Source of the DNA: Chitinimonas prasina
Lineage (GTDB): Bacteria; Pseudomonadota; Gammaproteobacteria; Burkholderiales; Chitinimonadaceae
Reading direction: 5' to 3'
Assembly: GCF_030160395.1 (NCBI RefSeq)
Contig: NZ_BSOG01000001.1
Coordinates: 1,268,117-1,332,116 of the forward strand
Length of the DNA: 64,000 bases
The notes below the pieces were generated by a model. That model worked only from the letters and a program-made list of their open reading frames with translations, ran no database searches and was not told the DNA's origin. Positions within the stretch are counted from its first letter, which is position 1. Each line of letters starts with the position of its first letter. Shown piece by piece: positions 7,111-15,736 of this stretch. The translations under genes and the position numbers were made by a program.

Positions 7111-8372
7111 AAAGTGGCCGGTTCGATCTGCCCATTGCGTTGGGCATTTTGGCGGCCAGTGGGCAGATACCGGCCGACAAGTTGGCCGAGTATGAGTTTG
7201 CTGGCGAACTGGCGCTGACCGGCGAGTTGCGGCCGGTGCGTGGTGCGCTGGCGATGTCGCTGGCGGCCAGCAAGGCGGGGCGGCGTTTTGTGTTGCCGCA
7301 GGCCAATGCTGATGAGGCGGCGCTGATAGGCGATAGCACGGTGTTTGGCGCGGCCAGCCTGCTGGCCGTGTGCGCTCACCTGGGCGGCCACACCTTGCTG
7401 CCACGCCACCCTGTACCGGCCCATCTGCAACTGGCGCACTATCCCGACCTGGCTGATGTAAAGGGCCAGCAGCCCGCCAAGCGGGCGTTGGAGATTGCGG
7501 CGGCCGGCGGACATTCGCTGCTGATGGTGGGGCCGCCTGGCACCGGCAAGTCCATGCTGGCTTCGCGCCTGCCTGGCCTCTTGCCACCCATGGACGAGGC
7601 CTCGGCGCTGGAAGCGGCAGCACTGCAGTCGCTGGGTTCGCAGGGTTTCCAGGCAGAGCGGTTTGGCCAGCGGCCCTACAGGGCACCGCACCATACCGCC
7701 TCGGCCGTGGCCCTGGTGGGGGGTGGTTCTGAGCCCCGGCCCGGCGAGATATCCCTGTCGCACAATGGGGTGTTGTTTCTGGACGAGCTGCCGGAGTTCG
7801 ACCGCAAGGTGCTGGAGGTGCTGCGCGAGCCGCTGGAGAACCGCCGTATCGTGATCTCCCGCGCCGCCCGGCAGGCGGAGTTTCCCGCGGCCTTTCAGCT
7901 GGTTGCCGCCATGAACCCCTGCCCCTGCGGTTATCGGGGCCACCCTTCGGGTCGTTGCCGCTGCACGCCAGACCAGGTGAGCCGCTATGCCGGCAAGCTC
8001 TCCGGCCCGTTTCTGGATCGTATTGACCTGATCATCGAAGTCCCCGCTGTCAGCCAATCGGAATTGAGCGCCCCCGCCGCAGGTGAGGACAGTGCACGGG
8101 TGCGTGAGCGGGTGGGGCGAGCCCATGCGCGGCAGCACGCCCGTCAGGGCAGGGACAATGCCCGGCTAGGCAGCCGCGAGCTGGACACCGTGGCCAAGCT
8201 CGATGGCGAAGGCCAGCAGTTGCTGAACTTGGCCATGCAAAGGCTGGATCTCTCTGCCCGCGCCTACCACCGCATATTGCGGGTGGCGCGCACCATTGCC
8301 GATCTGGCCGGCAGCGAGCTGATTGCGGCAGGCCATCTGGCCGAGGCGATCCAGTATCGCCGCGCCATCTAG
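6882..8372 (+). CDS. comM: ComM / YifB Mg-chelatase-like AAA+ helicase
   Basis: 496 residues, full length. The start is GTG 6882 with AGGGGG six bases upstream; an upstream ATG at 6789 lies in non-homologous DNA. It has an N-terminal ChlI-like domain (about 1-150), an AAA+ core with GPPGTGKS Walker A (about 220), LFLDELPE Walker B, and a C-terminal Cys-containing CPCGYRGHP segment and lid. ComM is a hexameric helicase that extends strand invasion during natural transformation. It is intact here although a truncated copy of its 5' end sits 4.2 kb upstream; comM is a known transposon target. The methyltransferase-like gene follows after 13 bases and may be co-transcribed. Confidence 0.93.
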   Translation: MSLAVLYSRALNGVAAPEVVVEAHLANGLPSFTIVGLPDAEVKEARDRVRAAIQTARYEFPARRITVNLAPADLPKESGRFDLPIALGILAASGQIPADKLAEYEFAGELALTGELRPVRGALAMSLAASKAGRRFVLPQANADEAALIGDSTVFGAASLLAVCAHLGGHTLLPRHPVPAHLQLAHYPDLADVKGQQPAKRALEIAAAGGHSLLMVGPPGTGKSMLASRLPGLLPPMDEASALEAAALQSLGSQGFQAERFGQRPYRAPHHTASAVALVGGGSEPRPGEISLSHNGVLFLDELPEFDRKVLEVLREPLENRRIVISRAARQAEFPAAFQLVAAMNPCPCGYRGHPSGRCRCTPDQVSRYAGKLSGPFLDRIDLIIEVPAVSQSELSAPAAGEDSARVRERVGRAHARQHARQGRDNARLGSRELDTVAKLDGEGQQLLNLAMQRLDLSARAYHRILRVARTIADLAGSELIAAGHLAEAIQYRRAI

Positions 8373-8385
8373 GGGAGTGTCTGCC

Positions 8386-9228
8386 ATGTTCGACCCCCTG
8401 CAAACCACCCTGCATGAACTCTCTGCCGAGCTGCTGGCCGCTGCCCTGGGTGCAGCCGCCGGGCAGGCGGTGCCGCTGTATCAGCCACAGATGTGGATAC
8501 CGCAGTTCCCCGACTATCAGCAGGATGCCTGGTCGGTGCGGCAGGTGCCCATGCTGACCATGAAGGGTTACTGGGGCAGCCCCTACCTGGTCGCCAACAC
8601 CACCATGCTGATGCGCCACGGCCGTGAGAGCTGGATGTCGGTTACGCCGTCCGAGCTGGAGAGCCAGGAGCTGGGTTGCCGGCTGGCCCAGGGCCACACC
8701 GTGGTACTGGGTTTCGGCATGGGCATCGCCGCTTGCAATGCGGCGCTCAACCCGGCAGTGAGCAAGGTTACCGTCGTTGAATACGACCCGATTGTGCTCG
8801 ATCTGGCTGAAACAGCCGGCATCATCGCCCAACTACCCGTCGATATCGCCGCCAAGATGACCCTGCTGCAGGGTGACGCCCACCGCTGGCAGCCTGGCGA
8901 GGCGGTCGATACCCTGCTGGCCGATTACTGGTTCCCTTTCTACGACCCTGAGCGGCTGGCCGAGATGCGCGCTGTGCAAGCACGTGTGGCGGCCAAGCAG
9001 GTGTTCTTCTGGGGCCAGGAATTGAACCTGGCCTGGCTGATACACCAACGCCACGGCGAAGTCTGCGCGCTGGACGATACCGCCCTGGCCGAGCTGATCG
9101 CCGCCGACGCCGGCCTGCCCCTGCTATGGCCACGCGGTGAAGATTACGGGACGGCGATCAGCACCGCCGCAGCTCATTGGTTGCCGCTGGCCGTAAGGCA
9201 AGGTATGCGCTGGCCGGTGCCGGCCTAA
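8386..9228 (+). CDS. SAM-dependent methyltransferase-like (spermidine-synthase-type fold) protein
   Basis: 280 residues from ATG 8386, which has AGGGGAG eight bases upstream and begins just after the comM stop. A Rossmann core is visible: VVLGFGMGIAACNAAL (glycine motif I, about 107-122), VTVVEYDPIVLDLA (motif II with the acidic ribose-binding Glu) and a downstream QGDAHRW acidic position. This arrangement is seen in spermidine-synthase-like class I methyltransferases. The substrate is unknown. Its position behind comM suggests shared transcription only. Confidence is good for the fold and low for the function. Confidence 0.6.
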   Translation: MFDPLQTTLHELSAELLAAALGAAAGQAVPLYQPQMWIPQFPDYQQDAWSVRQVPMLTMKGYWGSPYLVANTTMLMRHGRESWMSVTPSELESQELGCRLAQGHTVVLGFGMGIAACNAALNPAVSKVTVVEYDPIVLDLAETAGIIAQLPVDIAAKMTLLQGDAHRWQPGEAVDTLLADYWFPFYDPERLAEMRAVQARVAAKQVFFWGQELNLAWLIHQRHGEVCALDDTALAELIAADAGLPLLWPRGEDYGTAISTAAAHWLPLAVRQGMRWPVPA

Positions 9229-9257
9229 GAACCGCCAACCAACCCAGCTAGCTTCTG

Positions 9258-9701
9258 CTAGGGCTGCTTGAACGGTCGATCCCGGCAAGCCGGGCAGTAC
9301 AGGTAGACCGGCTCGCCTTCACCCAGGCGCAAGCTGCCCTGGCGAAACTGGCTGATCTGCCATAGGCCTACCCGGCCGTCCTTGAAACGTACTTCGCCGC
9401 TGGCATAGCAGGGCGACCAGTCCAACTGGTGCAGGGCGTCCTGCTTGTCGACCTCGCCCGCCCGGGCAAGAAACTGCCGTACTTGCCGCACGCTCAGCTT
9501 GAAGCCATCGCAGCGTACGGCGGGGTTGGTTTCCTGGGCAGATTTCATGCCGTTTTGCTGTATGACCACCTGCTTGATGGCGGGCAGCTTGCTGGGGCAG
9601 AGCCGGGGTTCGAATTCGCTGCCGGCGCTGCAGCCATCATTGGCCTGGGCCAGGCTGGCGGCAAGCCCCAGCGCCGCCGCTATCCACCAGCGGCCTACCA
9701 T
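9258..9701 (-). CDS. Secreted Cys-rich protein, possible immunity partner of the amidase
   Basis: 147 residues with a signal peptide (residues 1-20, cleavage near AQA). The mature part holds six Cys, with a CPAC pair near the end. Its start overlaps the stop of the upstream amidase gene by 7 bases, so the two are translationally coupled. A short periplasmic protein coupled to a peptidoglycan amidase is the usual design of effector-immunity pairs, where the immunity protein neutralises the amidase in the periplasm. That role is an inference from arrangement and localisation; I do not recognise the family. Confidence 0.5.
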   Translation of the reverse strand: MVGRWWIAAALGLAASLAQANDGCSAGSEFEPRLCPSKLPAIKQVVIQQNGMKSAQETNPAVRCDGFKLSVRQVRQFLARAGEVDKQDALHQLDWSPCYASGEVRFKDGRVGLWQISQFRQGSLRLGEGEPVYLYCPACRDRPFKQP

Positions 9702-10276
9702 GCGGCGGTACTCGCTTCTGTGGGGTTCTTGCGCGACACATCAGGGTGGCGGAACACCTCGGTCGGTGCAATGCCCAGCGTTTGCGATAACTCAGCCACC
9801 AGCCATTTCAGCGAGTCGTTCTGTGCAGCCGTCACCGCCACATAGCTACCGTTGGCCTGGGCCTCGCCCACCAGCTCAATACCGATGGAATCCTGGTTGG
9901 CTGGAAAACGTGCCGGTGCCTGCTTGGCTATCTCGCGCTTGTTCTCGGCCGTGGGGGAGAAAGTCTTGAGCGCCTTGATCTCGACCGGCGTACACCGGTT
10001 CTCCAGCAAACAACGGGCTTTGAGCTTGCCCACATGCCAGGTCTGCTGGCTGAGCGAGGCGGTTTGGTAAATCGTGCCGTCCTTCTCAATCAGGAAGTGG
10101 GCGCCATTGGCTGATGGATTCTTGTAACTGCTCAGTGATGACTGGGCGGTGCTGCCACCGGTCTGGTGCACGATGATGCCGCTGACCAGCTTCATCTGGC
10201 CGCGTTCGATGCTGGTGGCGCGTGCGGCGTGTACGCGTGGATTGACCACCATGCCCTCCTTGTCGATCAACAGCAT
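9695..10276 (-). CDS. N-acetylmuramoyl-L-alanine amidase (Amidase_2/PGRP fold), effector-like
   Basis: 193 residues from an ATG with AAGGA six bases upstream. Amidase_2 features: the first zinc His in GIIVHQTGG (about 37), AHFLIEKDGTIYQ, a second His in QTWHVGK and a C-terminal RHPDVSRKNPTEAS that supplies the last ligands. This fold cuts the bond between muramic acid and the first L-Ala of peptidoglycan. There is no signal peptide, so the enzyme is either cytoplasmic or exported by a contact-dependent machine such as type VI secretion. The coupled downstream periplasmic protein supports a toxin-immunity reading. No secretion genes are in the window. Fold sure, effector role inferred. Confidence 0.75.
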   Translation of the reverse strand: MLLIDKEGMVVNPRVHAARATSIERGQMKLVSGIIVHQTGGSTAQSSLSSYKNPSANGAHFLIEKDGTIYQTASLSQQTWHVGKLKARCLLENRCTPVEIKALKTFSPTAENKREIAKQAPARFPANQDSIGIELVGEAQANGSYVAVTAAQNDSLKWLVAELSQTLGIAPTEVFRHPDVSRKNPTEASTAAW

Positions 10277-10379
10277 ATTTTTCCTTATTGGTGGGGATGC
10301 CTGGCACAGGGGGTGGCAGGCAGCAAACTATGCATGTGTCATTGCCAGGCCGCAAGTGGAGTTATGCCCTTGGCCGGCA

Positions 10380-10413
10380 CCCAACCAGCCCCGGCAAGGC
10401 GGGGCTGGTTGGG
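10380..10413 (-). terminator. Hairpin downstream of the ferritin-like gene
   Basis: Thirteen-base perfect arms CCCAACCAGCCCC / GGGGCTGGTTGGG around an eight-base loop, directly after the stop of the ferritin-like gene on the minus strand. No long T run follows, so termination efficiency is uncertain. Confidence 0.45.
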
Positions 10414-10426
10414 CGACACATCCTGG

Positions 10427-11509
10427 CTAGGCCGTTACATACGGCGGCGCTACCCATTCAAAGCTGGGCGCACCGTGGCTTGCCCCGGCACTGCCGTCCA
10501 ACGGCAGGGTCATCATCTCCTGGGCAATGGGTGTCATGCCGTGCATGCCGTTGACAATGGCGTCGTACAGCACGGCGGGGTGGCCGTTGAAGGCTTGCTC
10601 CAGCTGGTTCAGCATCAGCGAATACTGGCGGTTGAACTGCTCGTTGAGCGTGGCCAGGCGCGAGCCAGCGGCATAGTCGCCGTGGCGGGGGTTGCGCTTG
10701 ATGGGGTAGACGGCCTGGTAGTCCACCGTAAAGGCCTCGCCTGTGGGCGGTTCATTCGGCTTGTCGCCAGGGCGGTAGCGACGACCTTGGGCGATTTCAT
10801 TGAAGCGGAAGTAATGGGCGACTTCTTCGGCCTGGTCAAAGTAATGCTCGTCGCCATCAAAAATACTGTCGTCGCCCCCCTCCCCTTGCTTGATGATCAC
10901 CTCCAGCGCCGCTTTGGCCTGGGCCAGGCTGCTGATGATGATGGGCTTGCCTCCGCCGCCCCAGTAATACTGCTCGCTGATCTGCCGCCCAGGGTCGCCA
11001 TTGAATACGGCGGATTCCGGGTAGGCGGCGCACAGGGCGTCCAGCGCGGCGATGATGCGCTGGTAGAACTCGCCCAGCGTGATGCCGGGGACGGTGATCT
11101 TGGGCCGTGCCATCAGCCGCTGGGGTTGGCGGGCCAGGCTGGTAGGCAGCTCTATTTGCAAGAAAGTCTGGACGGCCTGGGGCGAGAAGGCCTCGAGGTT
11201 GATGTCGAACTCCCTGTCCTTGAAGCCGTGGCCTTCAAATTCCAGCCGCAGGGGGTAGCTGGGCAGGGTGTCCTGGTTCAGGCAGATCCGGCCGCCCAGG
11301 CTGGACATCAGGTTGCCCACCAGCACCATGTGCAGCATTTCCTCCATCATGACGCTACGTATCAGGCCTGCCGCCACCCGGTTGGCCTCGTGCTTGATGC
11401 TGAGCAAGGCGGTCAGATAGGGCGGAATGGTCGAAAGCTCCAGTTCCATGGCGGTCTGCAGCAGCGGATAGAGCCGCGATTTATGTTGTTCCAGAGTCAT
11501 GTTGGGCAT
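10427..11509 (-). CDS. Ferritin-like (VioB-type iminophenylpyruvate dimer synthase domain) protein
   Basis: 360 residues. The N-terminal 150 residues form a four-helix ferritin-like bundle with carboxylate/His positions in LQTAMELELST and MMEEMLHMV, plus a later HYFDQAEEVAHYFRFNEI. This is the pattern of the ferritin-like domain found in VioB and relatives (PF12902). Those proteins bind metal, and some dimerise iminophenylpyruvate. The gene starts 2 bases after the GMC oxidoreductase stop, which itself overlaps a small upstream gene, so all three form one operon. A joint oxidative role on a small molecule is likely, but the substrate is unknown and no violacein-type genes are present. Confidence 0.7.
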   Translation of the reverse strand: MPNMTLEQHKSRLYPLLQTAMELELSTIPPYLTALLSIKHEANRVAAGLIRSVMMEEMLHMVLVGNLMSSLGGRICLNQDTLPSYPLRLEFEGHGFKDREFDINLEAFSPQAVQTFLQIELPTSLARQPQRLMARPKITVPGITLGEFYQRIIAALDALCAAYPESAVFNGDPGRQISEQYYWGGGGKPIIISSLAQAKAALEVIIKQGEGGDDSIFDGDEHYFDQAEEVAHYFRFNEIAQGRRYRPGDKPNEPPTGEAFTVDYQAVYPIKRNPRHGDYAAGSRLATLNEQFNRQYSLMLNQLEQAFNGHPAVLYDAIVNGMHGMTPIAQEMMTLPLDGSAGASHGAPSFEWVAPPYVTA

Positions 11510-11511
11510 CC

Positions 11512-13113
11512 TCAGGGCTGGCAGGTGGCTTGGTTCAGGTGGTCGCCCAGGCGCAGGGCAAGCGCCGCCAGCGTCAACGTGGGGTTGACCGCACCGGTAG
11601 AAGGAAAGGTGGCGTTGGAGCAGACATAGAGATTGTCCACGCCGTGTACCCGCATATGCCGGTCGGTCACGCCCTCACTGTCGTCATCGCTCATGCGCAG
11701 GGTGCAGGCGGCATGGTCGGCCCGCCACGAGATGGTGGGCTTGGCATTCATGGTGGCGCCCATGGCCTCGAACAAGCGCTGCACATGGCCCTGAATCGCC
11801 TGCATGCGGGGGTCGAACCCGGCGGCTTGGCCAAAGTCGACCAGGGTTTCCTGCATGCCCAGGTGGTTGAGCTTGTCGATATTGGCAATGCGGTTCTGTG
11901 GCTCGCTAAAAATCTCGACCATGCCATGCAGCTGTATCTGGCGTGGGCCGGCCACATAGCGGTCCATGTCCAAGCGGCTGACACCGGCCTGCATCTTGCT
12001 GAGCAGGTTGACCGCAGGCGAGCTGGGCGGGTTGATCAGGATGAACTTGCCCTTGGCCTGCTCGGCCGGGCTGTCGAAGTGGCGCGAGCAGAGGGTGGGG
12101 AAGTTCATCTCCGGCTGCAGCTTGAGCGGATTGCCAGGGGCGCTGCCACTGAAGATGAAATAGGGGTGGGTCACAATATTACGGCCGACCAGATCGTGGT
12201 CGTTGCCTATGCCTTGCTGCCAGTGATCAGAGCGTGAGCGCAGCAGCAACTTGGTCGATTCCAGCGTACCGGCGGCCACGATGATGCGGTCGGCCTCCAC
12301 CACGACTTGCTGGCCCGTTTCCCTGTCCAGATAGACCACCCCGCCTGCCTGCTGCCGGCTGCGCATGCTGATCTGCTGGACGATGCTGTTGAGCCGTATC
12401 TGCAGGCCGGGGAAATTGCCCCAGTTCTGCATATCGTCGAGGAAGTTGTTGGCCGAGTAGCGGGCCCCGAAGGGGCAGTACTTGCAGGTGCCCGTGGTCT
12501 GGCAGGGGGCATGGCGCGAGGTGGTGTCGGTGATGCCATGGCGGGCGATGGGCAGGTGCGAATAGGCCATGCCCAGGGAGGCCATGGCCTCGGCGGCCGG
12601 CTGGTCTTCCAGGGTGTAGGGGAAAGCCGGGAAAGGGTAGTCGCAATGGCGCGGCACCGTGGTGTCGTGCGAATCGCCCGATACCCCGATGTAATGCTCA
12701 GCCTGGCTGTAGTAGGGCTCCAGGTCGGCGTAGCTGAAGGGCCAGTCCAGACTATGGCCGGTGTTGGTACGCAGGGCGAAGTCCTCCGGCTTGAGCCGGA
12801 ACGACCAGCCACCCCAGTGTATGGTGGAGCCGCCATAGGTTAGCGCTCGCGATCCATCCAGGGGTACAGTGGTGGTGCCGGCGCTGAGGTTTTCGCCGGG
12901 CTGGTCGCGGTCGGGGTAAGGCAGATCGTAATACTGGGTATAAGGCAGCTTGCCGGAGACGACATAGTCCTGCCAGATGGCGGCGTCCTGCATCTTGACC
13001 TTGCGGCCGGCCTCCAGCATCAGGATGCTGGCATTGGGGTTCTTGGCCAGCAGCCGCTGGGCCAGGGCAGCGGCGGCTACGCCCGAGCCGATGATCAGGG
13101 TTTCAACCTTCAT
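11512..13113 (-). CDS. GMC-family FAD oxidoreductase
   Basis: 533 residues. ATG 13113 is chosen because it has GGAGG close upstream and starts exactly at the dinucleotide fold (MKVETLIIGSGVAAAALAQR). It has a FAD-binding Rossmann motif at the N-terminus and a Cys-rich loop CQTTGTCKYCPFGARYSANNF (about 258-278). The GMC C-terminal block has HAACTLRMSDDDSEG and CSNATFPSTGAVNPTLT with the conserved catalytic-region Asn. GMC enzymes oxidise alcohols or sugars and pass electrons to O2 or a partner. The start overlaps the end of the 159-residue gene by 11 bases, a coupling typical of two-subunit GMC dehydrogenases. Substrate unknown. Confidence 0.85.
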   Translation of the reverse strand: MKVETLIIGSGVAAAALAQRLLAKNPNASILMLEAGRKVKMQDAAIWQDYVVSGKLPYTQYYDLPYPDRDQPGENLSAGTTTVPLDGSRALTYGGSTIHWGGWSFRLKPEDFALRTNTGHSLDWPFSYADLEPYYSQAEHYIGVSGDSHDTTVPRHCDYPFPAFPYTLEDQPAAEAMASLGMAYSHLPIARHGITDTTSRHAPCQTTGTCKYCPFGARYSANNFLDDMQNWGNFPGLQIRLNSIVQQISMRSRQQAGGVVYLDRETGQQVVVEADRIIVAAGTLESTKLLLRSRSDHWQQGIGNDHDLVGRNIVTHPYFIFSGSAPGNPLKLQPEMNFPTLCSRHFDSPAEQAKGKFILINPPSSPAVNLLSKMQAGVSRLDMDRYVAGPRQIQLHGMVEIFSEPQNRIANIDKLNHLGMQETLVDFGQAAGFDPRMQAIQGHVQRLFEAMGATMNAKPTISWRADHAACTLRMSDDDSEGVTDRHMRVHGVDNLYVCSNATFPSTGAVNPTLTLAALALRLGDHLNQATCQP

Positions 13114-13582
13114 GGTCGGCCTCCATGGTGCGGTAAGGTGCGGCCTGGCCAGGAATATTGGCACCGCCGATAAAGCCGCAGTAATTGATGGCGCCAAACG
13201 CCTTGAAGCCGCCCAGTGACAACTGCAGTGCCATGAATTCGTTGGCGACCTTCTGCCGGGTCACGGCCAACGCCGTCTCGGGCGGCGCCTTGTTGGCATC
13301 GGCATCCGTAAACAGAAAGGCATAGGCGCCCTCCTCGCCATGTTGCTCTATCAGCCCCCGCAGGGTCGCGGCGGCAAAAAGGTAGTAGTCGCGGTAGACC
13401 GGCCGCAGATTGATGCGGTTGAGCATGAAGCTGTACAGCTGCGAGCGGAACGGCTCGGGGTCGGGCATGTTCTGCCAGTACTTGCCGATATGGCAGAACA
13501 ACGCCCACATGGCGGCATAGGTGGCATCGTCCAGCGCGGGCAGTTCGGCGCTGAGCGGATGCTTGGCGGGTGTCTGGTACAT
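13103..13582 (-). CDS. Small partner protein of the GMC oxidoreductase (unrecognised)
   Basis: 159 residues from ATG 13582 with AGGAG eight bases upstream; the frame also extends to 13630 without a ribosome site. Helical, no signal peptide, rich in aromatic residues (MWALFCHIGKYW, YRDYYLFAAATL). It is the first gene of the operon with the GMC oxidoreductase and the ferritin-like protein, and it overlaps the GMC start by 11 bases. By position it resembles the small subunit of membrane GMC dehydrogenases (gluconate dehydrogenase subunit 3 type), but the sequence alone does not prove that. Confidence 0.5.
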   Translation of the reverse strand: MYQTPAKHPLSAELPALDDATYAAMWALFCHIGKYWQNMPDPEPFRSQLYSFMLNRINLRPVYRDYYLFAAATLRGLIEQHGEEGAYAFLFTDADANKAPPETALAVTRQKVANEFMALQLSLGGFKAFGAINYCGFIGGANIPGQAAPYRTMEADHEG

Positions 13583-13847
13583 GAGGTTACTCCTGGCCAG
13601 TAGGAATGGCGGGAAGCGCATTGGCGCCATGGCAGCCCTACCTGGACTGCCCCGGCGTCTTGCGCTGGTTAGTTTTTCAGTCGCTGAAGCGCGTACAAGA
13701 TCCAGTGGAGTGGCAAGGGCGGGTGTGGACTCAACCAGGGGTGAGCCCTAGGTTCAGACCACTCCAACGTCGAGCACCAGGGTTCCCTAGGTGCCTGCTC
13801 AAGCCGTCCCACCCATCTGTGAGGTGCATTCATCGCAGGCTCGACAA

Positions 13848-14693
13848 TCAGGGCCGCGTAAAACCGGCGAACGCCTGGTTCAACACATAGGCGATGCGGG
13901 CACCGCCACGGGCTAGTTGCAGCGGAATATCCTTGCCCGCCTGCGCCTGATAGGCCGCGTCCAGTGTTACCTGCGTGCCTGCCGTGTTGGCTGGGCACTG
14001 AAACCCACCCAGGCCGCCGTAGACATCCTGGATGGCAAGCTGGTGCGCTTCCTGTATCCAGCTCTGCACGGTGCCGGATTGCCAGCCCTTGATCTGGTCG
14101 CGATAGGTGGTCCGCAGTCCCTCGGCATAGCGCTGCTCGCTGCTGCCACGCAGGCTGGCCCGCACCAGGCCGGTATCCCAGGCGGCATGCAGGTTGGTAT
14201 TGCGGCCATTCAGCAGCACCGATATCTGGTTGCCGCCGCGATCGTGATTGTCGGCTGAGTGCAGGGGCTGGTGTATGTCGCCCACCATATGCACGACCAG
14301 CCGCAGGGCCAGGGTGCGGTCGTCCTTGGTAGCATCGCTGTCGGACAGCACCCGGTCAAAGCTGGCGATCTTGTTGGAAGCACAATTGCCGTTGGGGCAG
14401 GTGTCCACGCTGGGGTCCGGGCAGACCGGCACATCATCGAAATGCCAGGCCGATGAGCCTGGAAACTGGTTGCCCAGGGTGGGCCGGTTCTGGTCCATCC
14501 ACACGGCCGCTGCCGCCAGATCGTCCGAACCTAGGTAATAGCGCACGGCGGCGCGGGCTTGCGGGGTGAGCAGCTCGTAAGCGACCAGGCCGGTGATGCG
14601 GTGGCCTTCGGGGCCCCAGGCATGGGCAGTGAGCGGGAAGGTAAAGGCAGACAGGCCAAGACTGACGGACAGCAGGGTACGTTGCACCTTCAT
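13848..14693 (-). CDS. S1/P1-type secreted nuclease
   Basis: 281 residues from ATG 14693 with a perfect AGGAGGA upstream. The signal peptide (1-25) ends AHA and leaves Trp as the mature N-terminus (WGPEGHRITG), the hallmark of S1/P1 nucleases, where Trp1 binds zinc. Other zinc ligands are visible: the His of GPEGH, AWHFDD, VVHMVGDIHQPLHSADNHDRGGN and NLHAAWD. The enzyme would cut single-stranded DNA and RNA at three zinc ions in the periplasm or outside, probably for nucleotide scavenging. Monocistronic. Identification is firm. Confidence 0.92.
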   Translation of the reverse strand: MKVQRTLLSVSLGLSAFTFPLTAHAWGPEGHRITGLVAYELLTPQARAAVRYYLGSDDLAAAAVWMDQNRPTLGNQFPGSSAWHFDDVPVCPDPSVDTCPNGNCASNKIASFDRVLSDSDATKDDRTLALRLVVHMVGDIHQPLHSADNHDRGGNQISVLLNGRNTNLHAAWDTGLVRASLRGSSEQRYAEGLRTTYRDQIKGWQSGTVQSWIQEAHQLAIQDVYGGLGGFQCPANTAGTQVTLDAAYQAQAGKDIPLQLARGGARIAYVLNQAFAGFTRP

Positions 14694-14969
14694 GGCGCTT
14701 CCTCCTAGACGATATTTATTGGTATGGGGCTGCTTATGGACGCGCCCTTGTGTGTTTCTAGCAAAGTCCGGCGGGAACACAAGCGCAGCAGGCCAGCCTG
14801 GCGGCAGATACCCGATCTGGCTGACCGTCGGTAGCGGTATGGCAGGGGCAGAAATGCCAACGCCCCAGCGTAGGGCCGGGGCGTTGTCGTCATGCTTGCT
14901 GCGTGCGCCCCAGGATGGCCAGGGGAGGGTTGCAGCACACTGGGAGACAGGGCGTCTCCCCACGCTATA

Positions 14970-15569
14970 TCAGAACATGAAGGTGCTGTTGATACCGACG
15001 TGCGAGCCGTCCACCGTGATTTTGCGGAGGCTGTTCTCCAGCTCGTACTCTTCCTTCACATAGCGCAGGTTGAGTCCAATGGACGGCGTAAAGAAGTAAC
15101 CGGCCTCGATCACGGCACCGGTGGTGTCCTTGAAGTTGAGGTCGTAGCCACTACCCACGTCGTAGGAGTAGTTGGGGTTAAAGACGCGACGCAGGCCCAG
15201 GCCCACGCGGAACTTGTCGTTAATGTTGTAGAAGCCGATCAATTCAACCGGGAAGCGGTTGAAGGTGGCGCTACCGTTCTTGGCGAACACGCCGGCAACC
15301 TGGTAGTTACCGGTCAGCTGGGCTGAGAACGGGCTGTTCTCTGGCCGCCAGGTAATGCCCGCACCCATGTTGACATTGCCACCGGCACGGATGCTCTGGT
15401 CGTGACCATTGTCGAACTGGATCTGGTCTATCTTGTCGCCACCTGCAGTCAGGCCGGCGGTCATGGTGAAGCGCAGGGCCTTGTGTGGCACCGATACTTC
15501 AGCCATGGCACCCACGGCGGCGGAAATCAACAAGCCCTGCACTGCAAGGCGCATAAATGGACGGCGCAT
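14970..15569 (-). CDS. Outer-membrane beta-barrel protein, paralogue 1
   Basis: 199 residues from ATG 15569 (AGGGAG upstream), with signal peptide ending GAMA. Alternating polar and aromatic strands and a terminal Phe (STFMF) indicate an eight-strand barrel like OmpW/PagP-size porins. It shares its plan with the next gene upstream: LRFTMTAGLTAGGDKI, N-G-SIRAG, WRPENSPFS-QLT-NYQ, RYVKEEYE and a C-terminal HVGI.....F block. The two are tandem duplicates separated by 167 bases. Function unknown; such barrels are often environmental-response proteins. Confidence 0.65.
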   Translation of the reverse strand: MRRPFMRLAVQGLLISAAVGAMAEVSVPHKALRFTMTAGLTAGGDKIDQIQFDNGHDQSIRAGGNVNMGAGITWRPENSPFSAQLTGNYQVAGVFAKNGSATFNRFPVELIGFYNINDKFRVGLGLRRVFNPNYSYDVGSGYDLNFKDTTGAVIEAGYFFTPSIGLNLRYVKEEYELENSLRKITVDGSHVGINSTFMF

Positions 15570-15736
15570 AACCGTACTCCCTTGTGTTTTTATGGAAAGC
15601 AGGCCGGGCACAGGGTTGCTGTGCCTAGCCTTTGGAAAAGCGAAGGATAGTATTCGAAGCTATGTGGCGCCCTGCACGGCAGGGCGCGGTAGACAGGCTG
15701 GGGAAGGCCAGCCTGGGCGCTAGCTTAGCGCGGCGC

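Noticed and set aside
10166-11629. 487-codon plus-strand frame opposite the ferritin-like gene
   Set aside because: Shadow of the minus-strand gene; His/Gln/Val-rich antisense composition, and it is incompatible with the strongly supported operon on the other strand.
13606-13890. Frame between the GMC operon and the S1/P1 nuclease
   Set aside because: Arg/Pro/Cys-rich, overlaps the nuclease end on the opposite strand and has no ribosome site; treated as intergenic.
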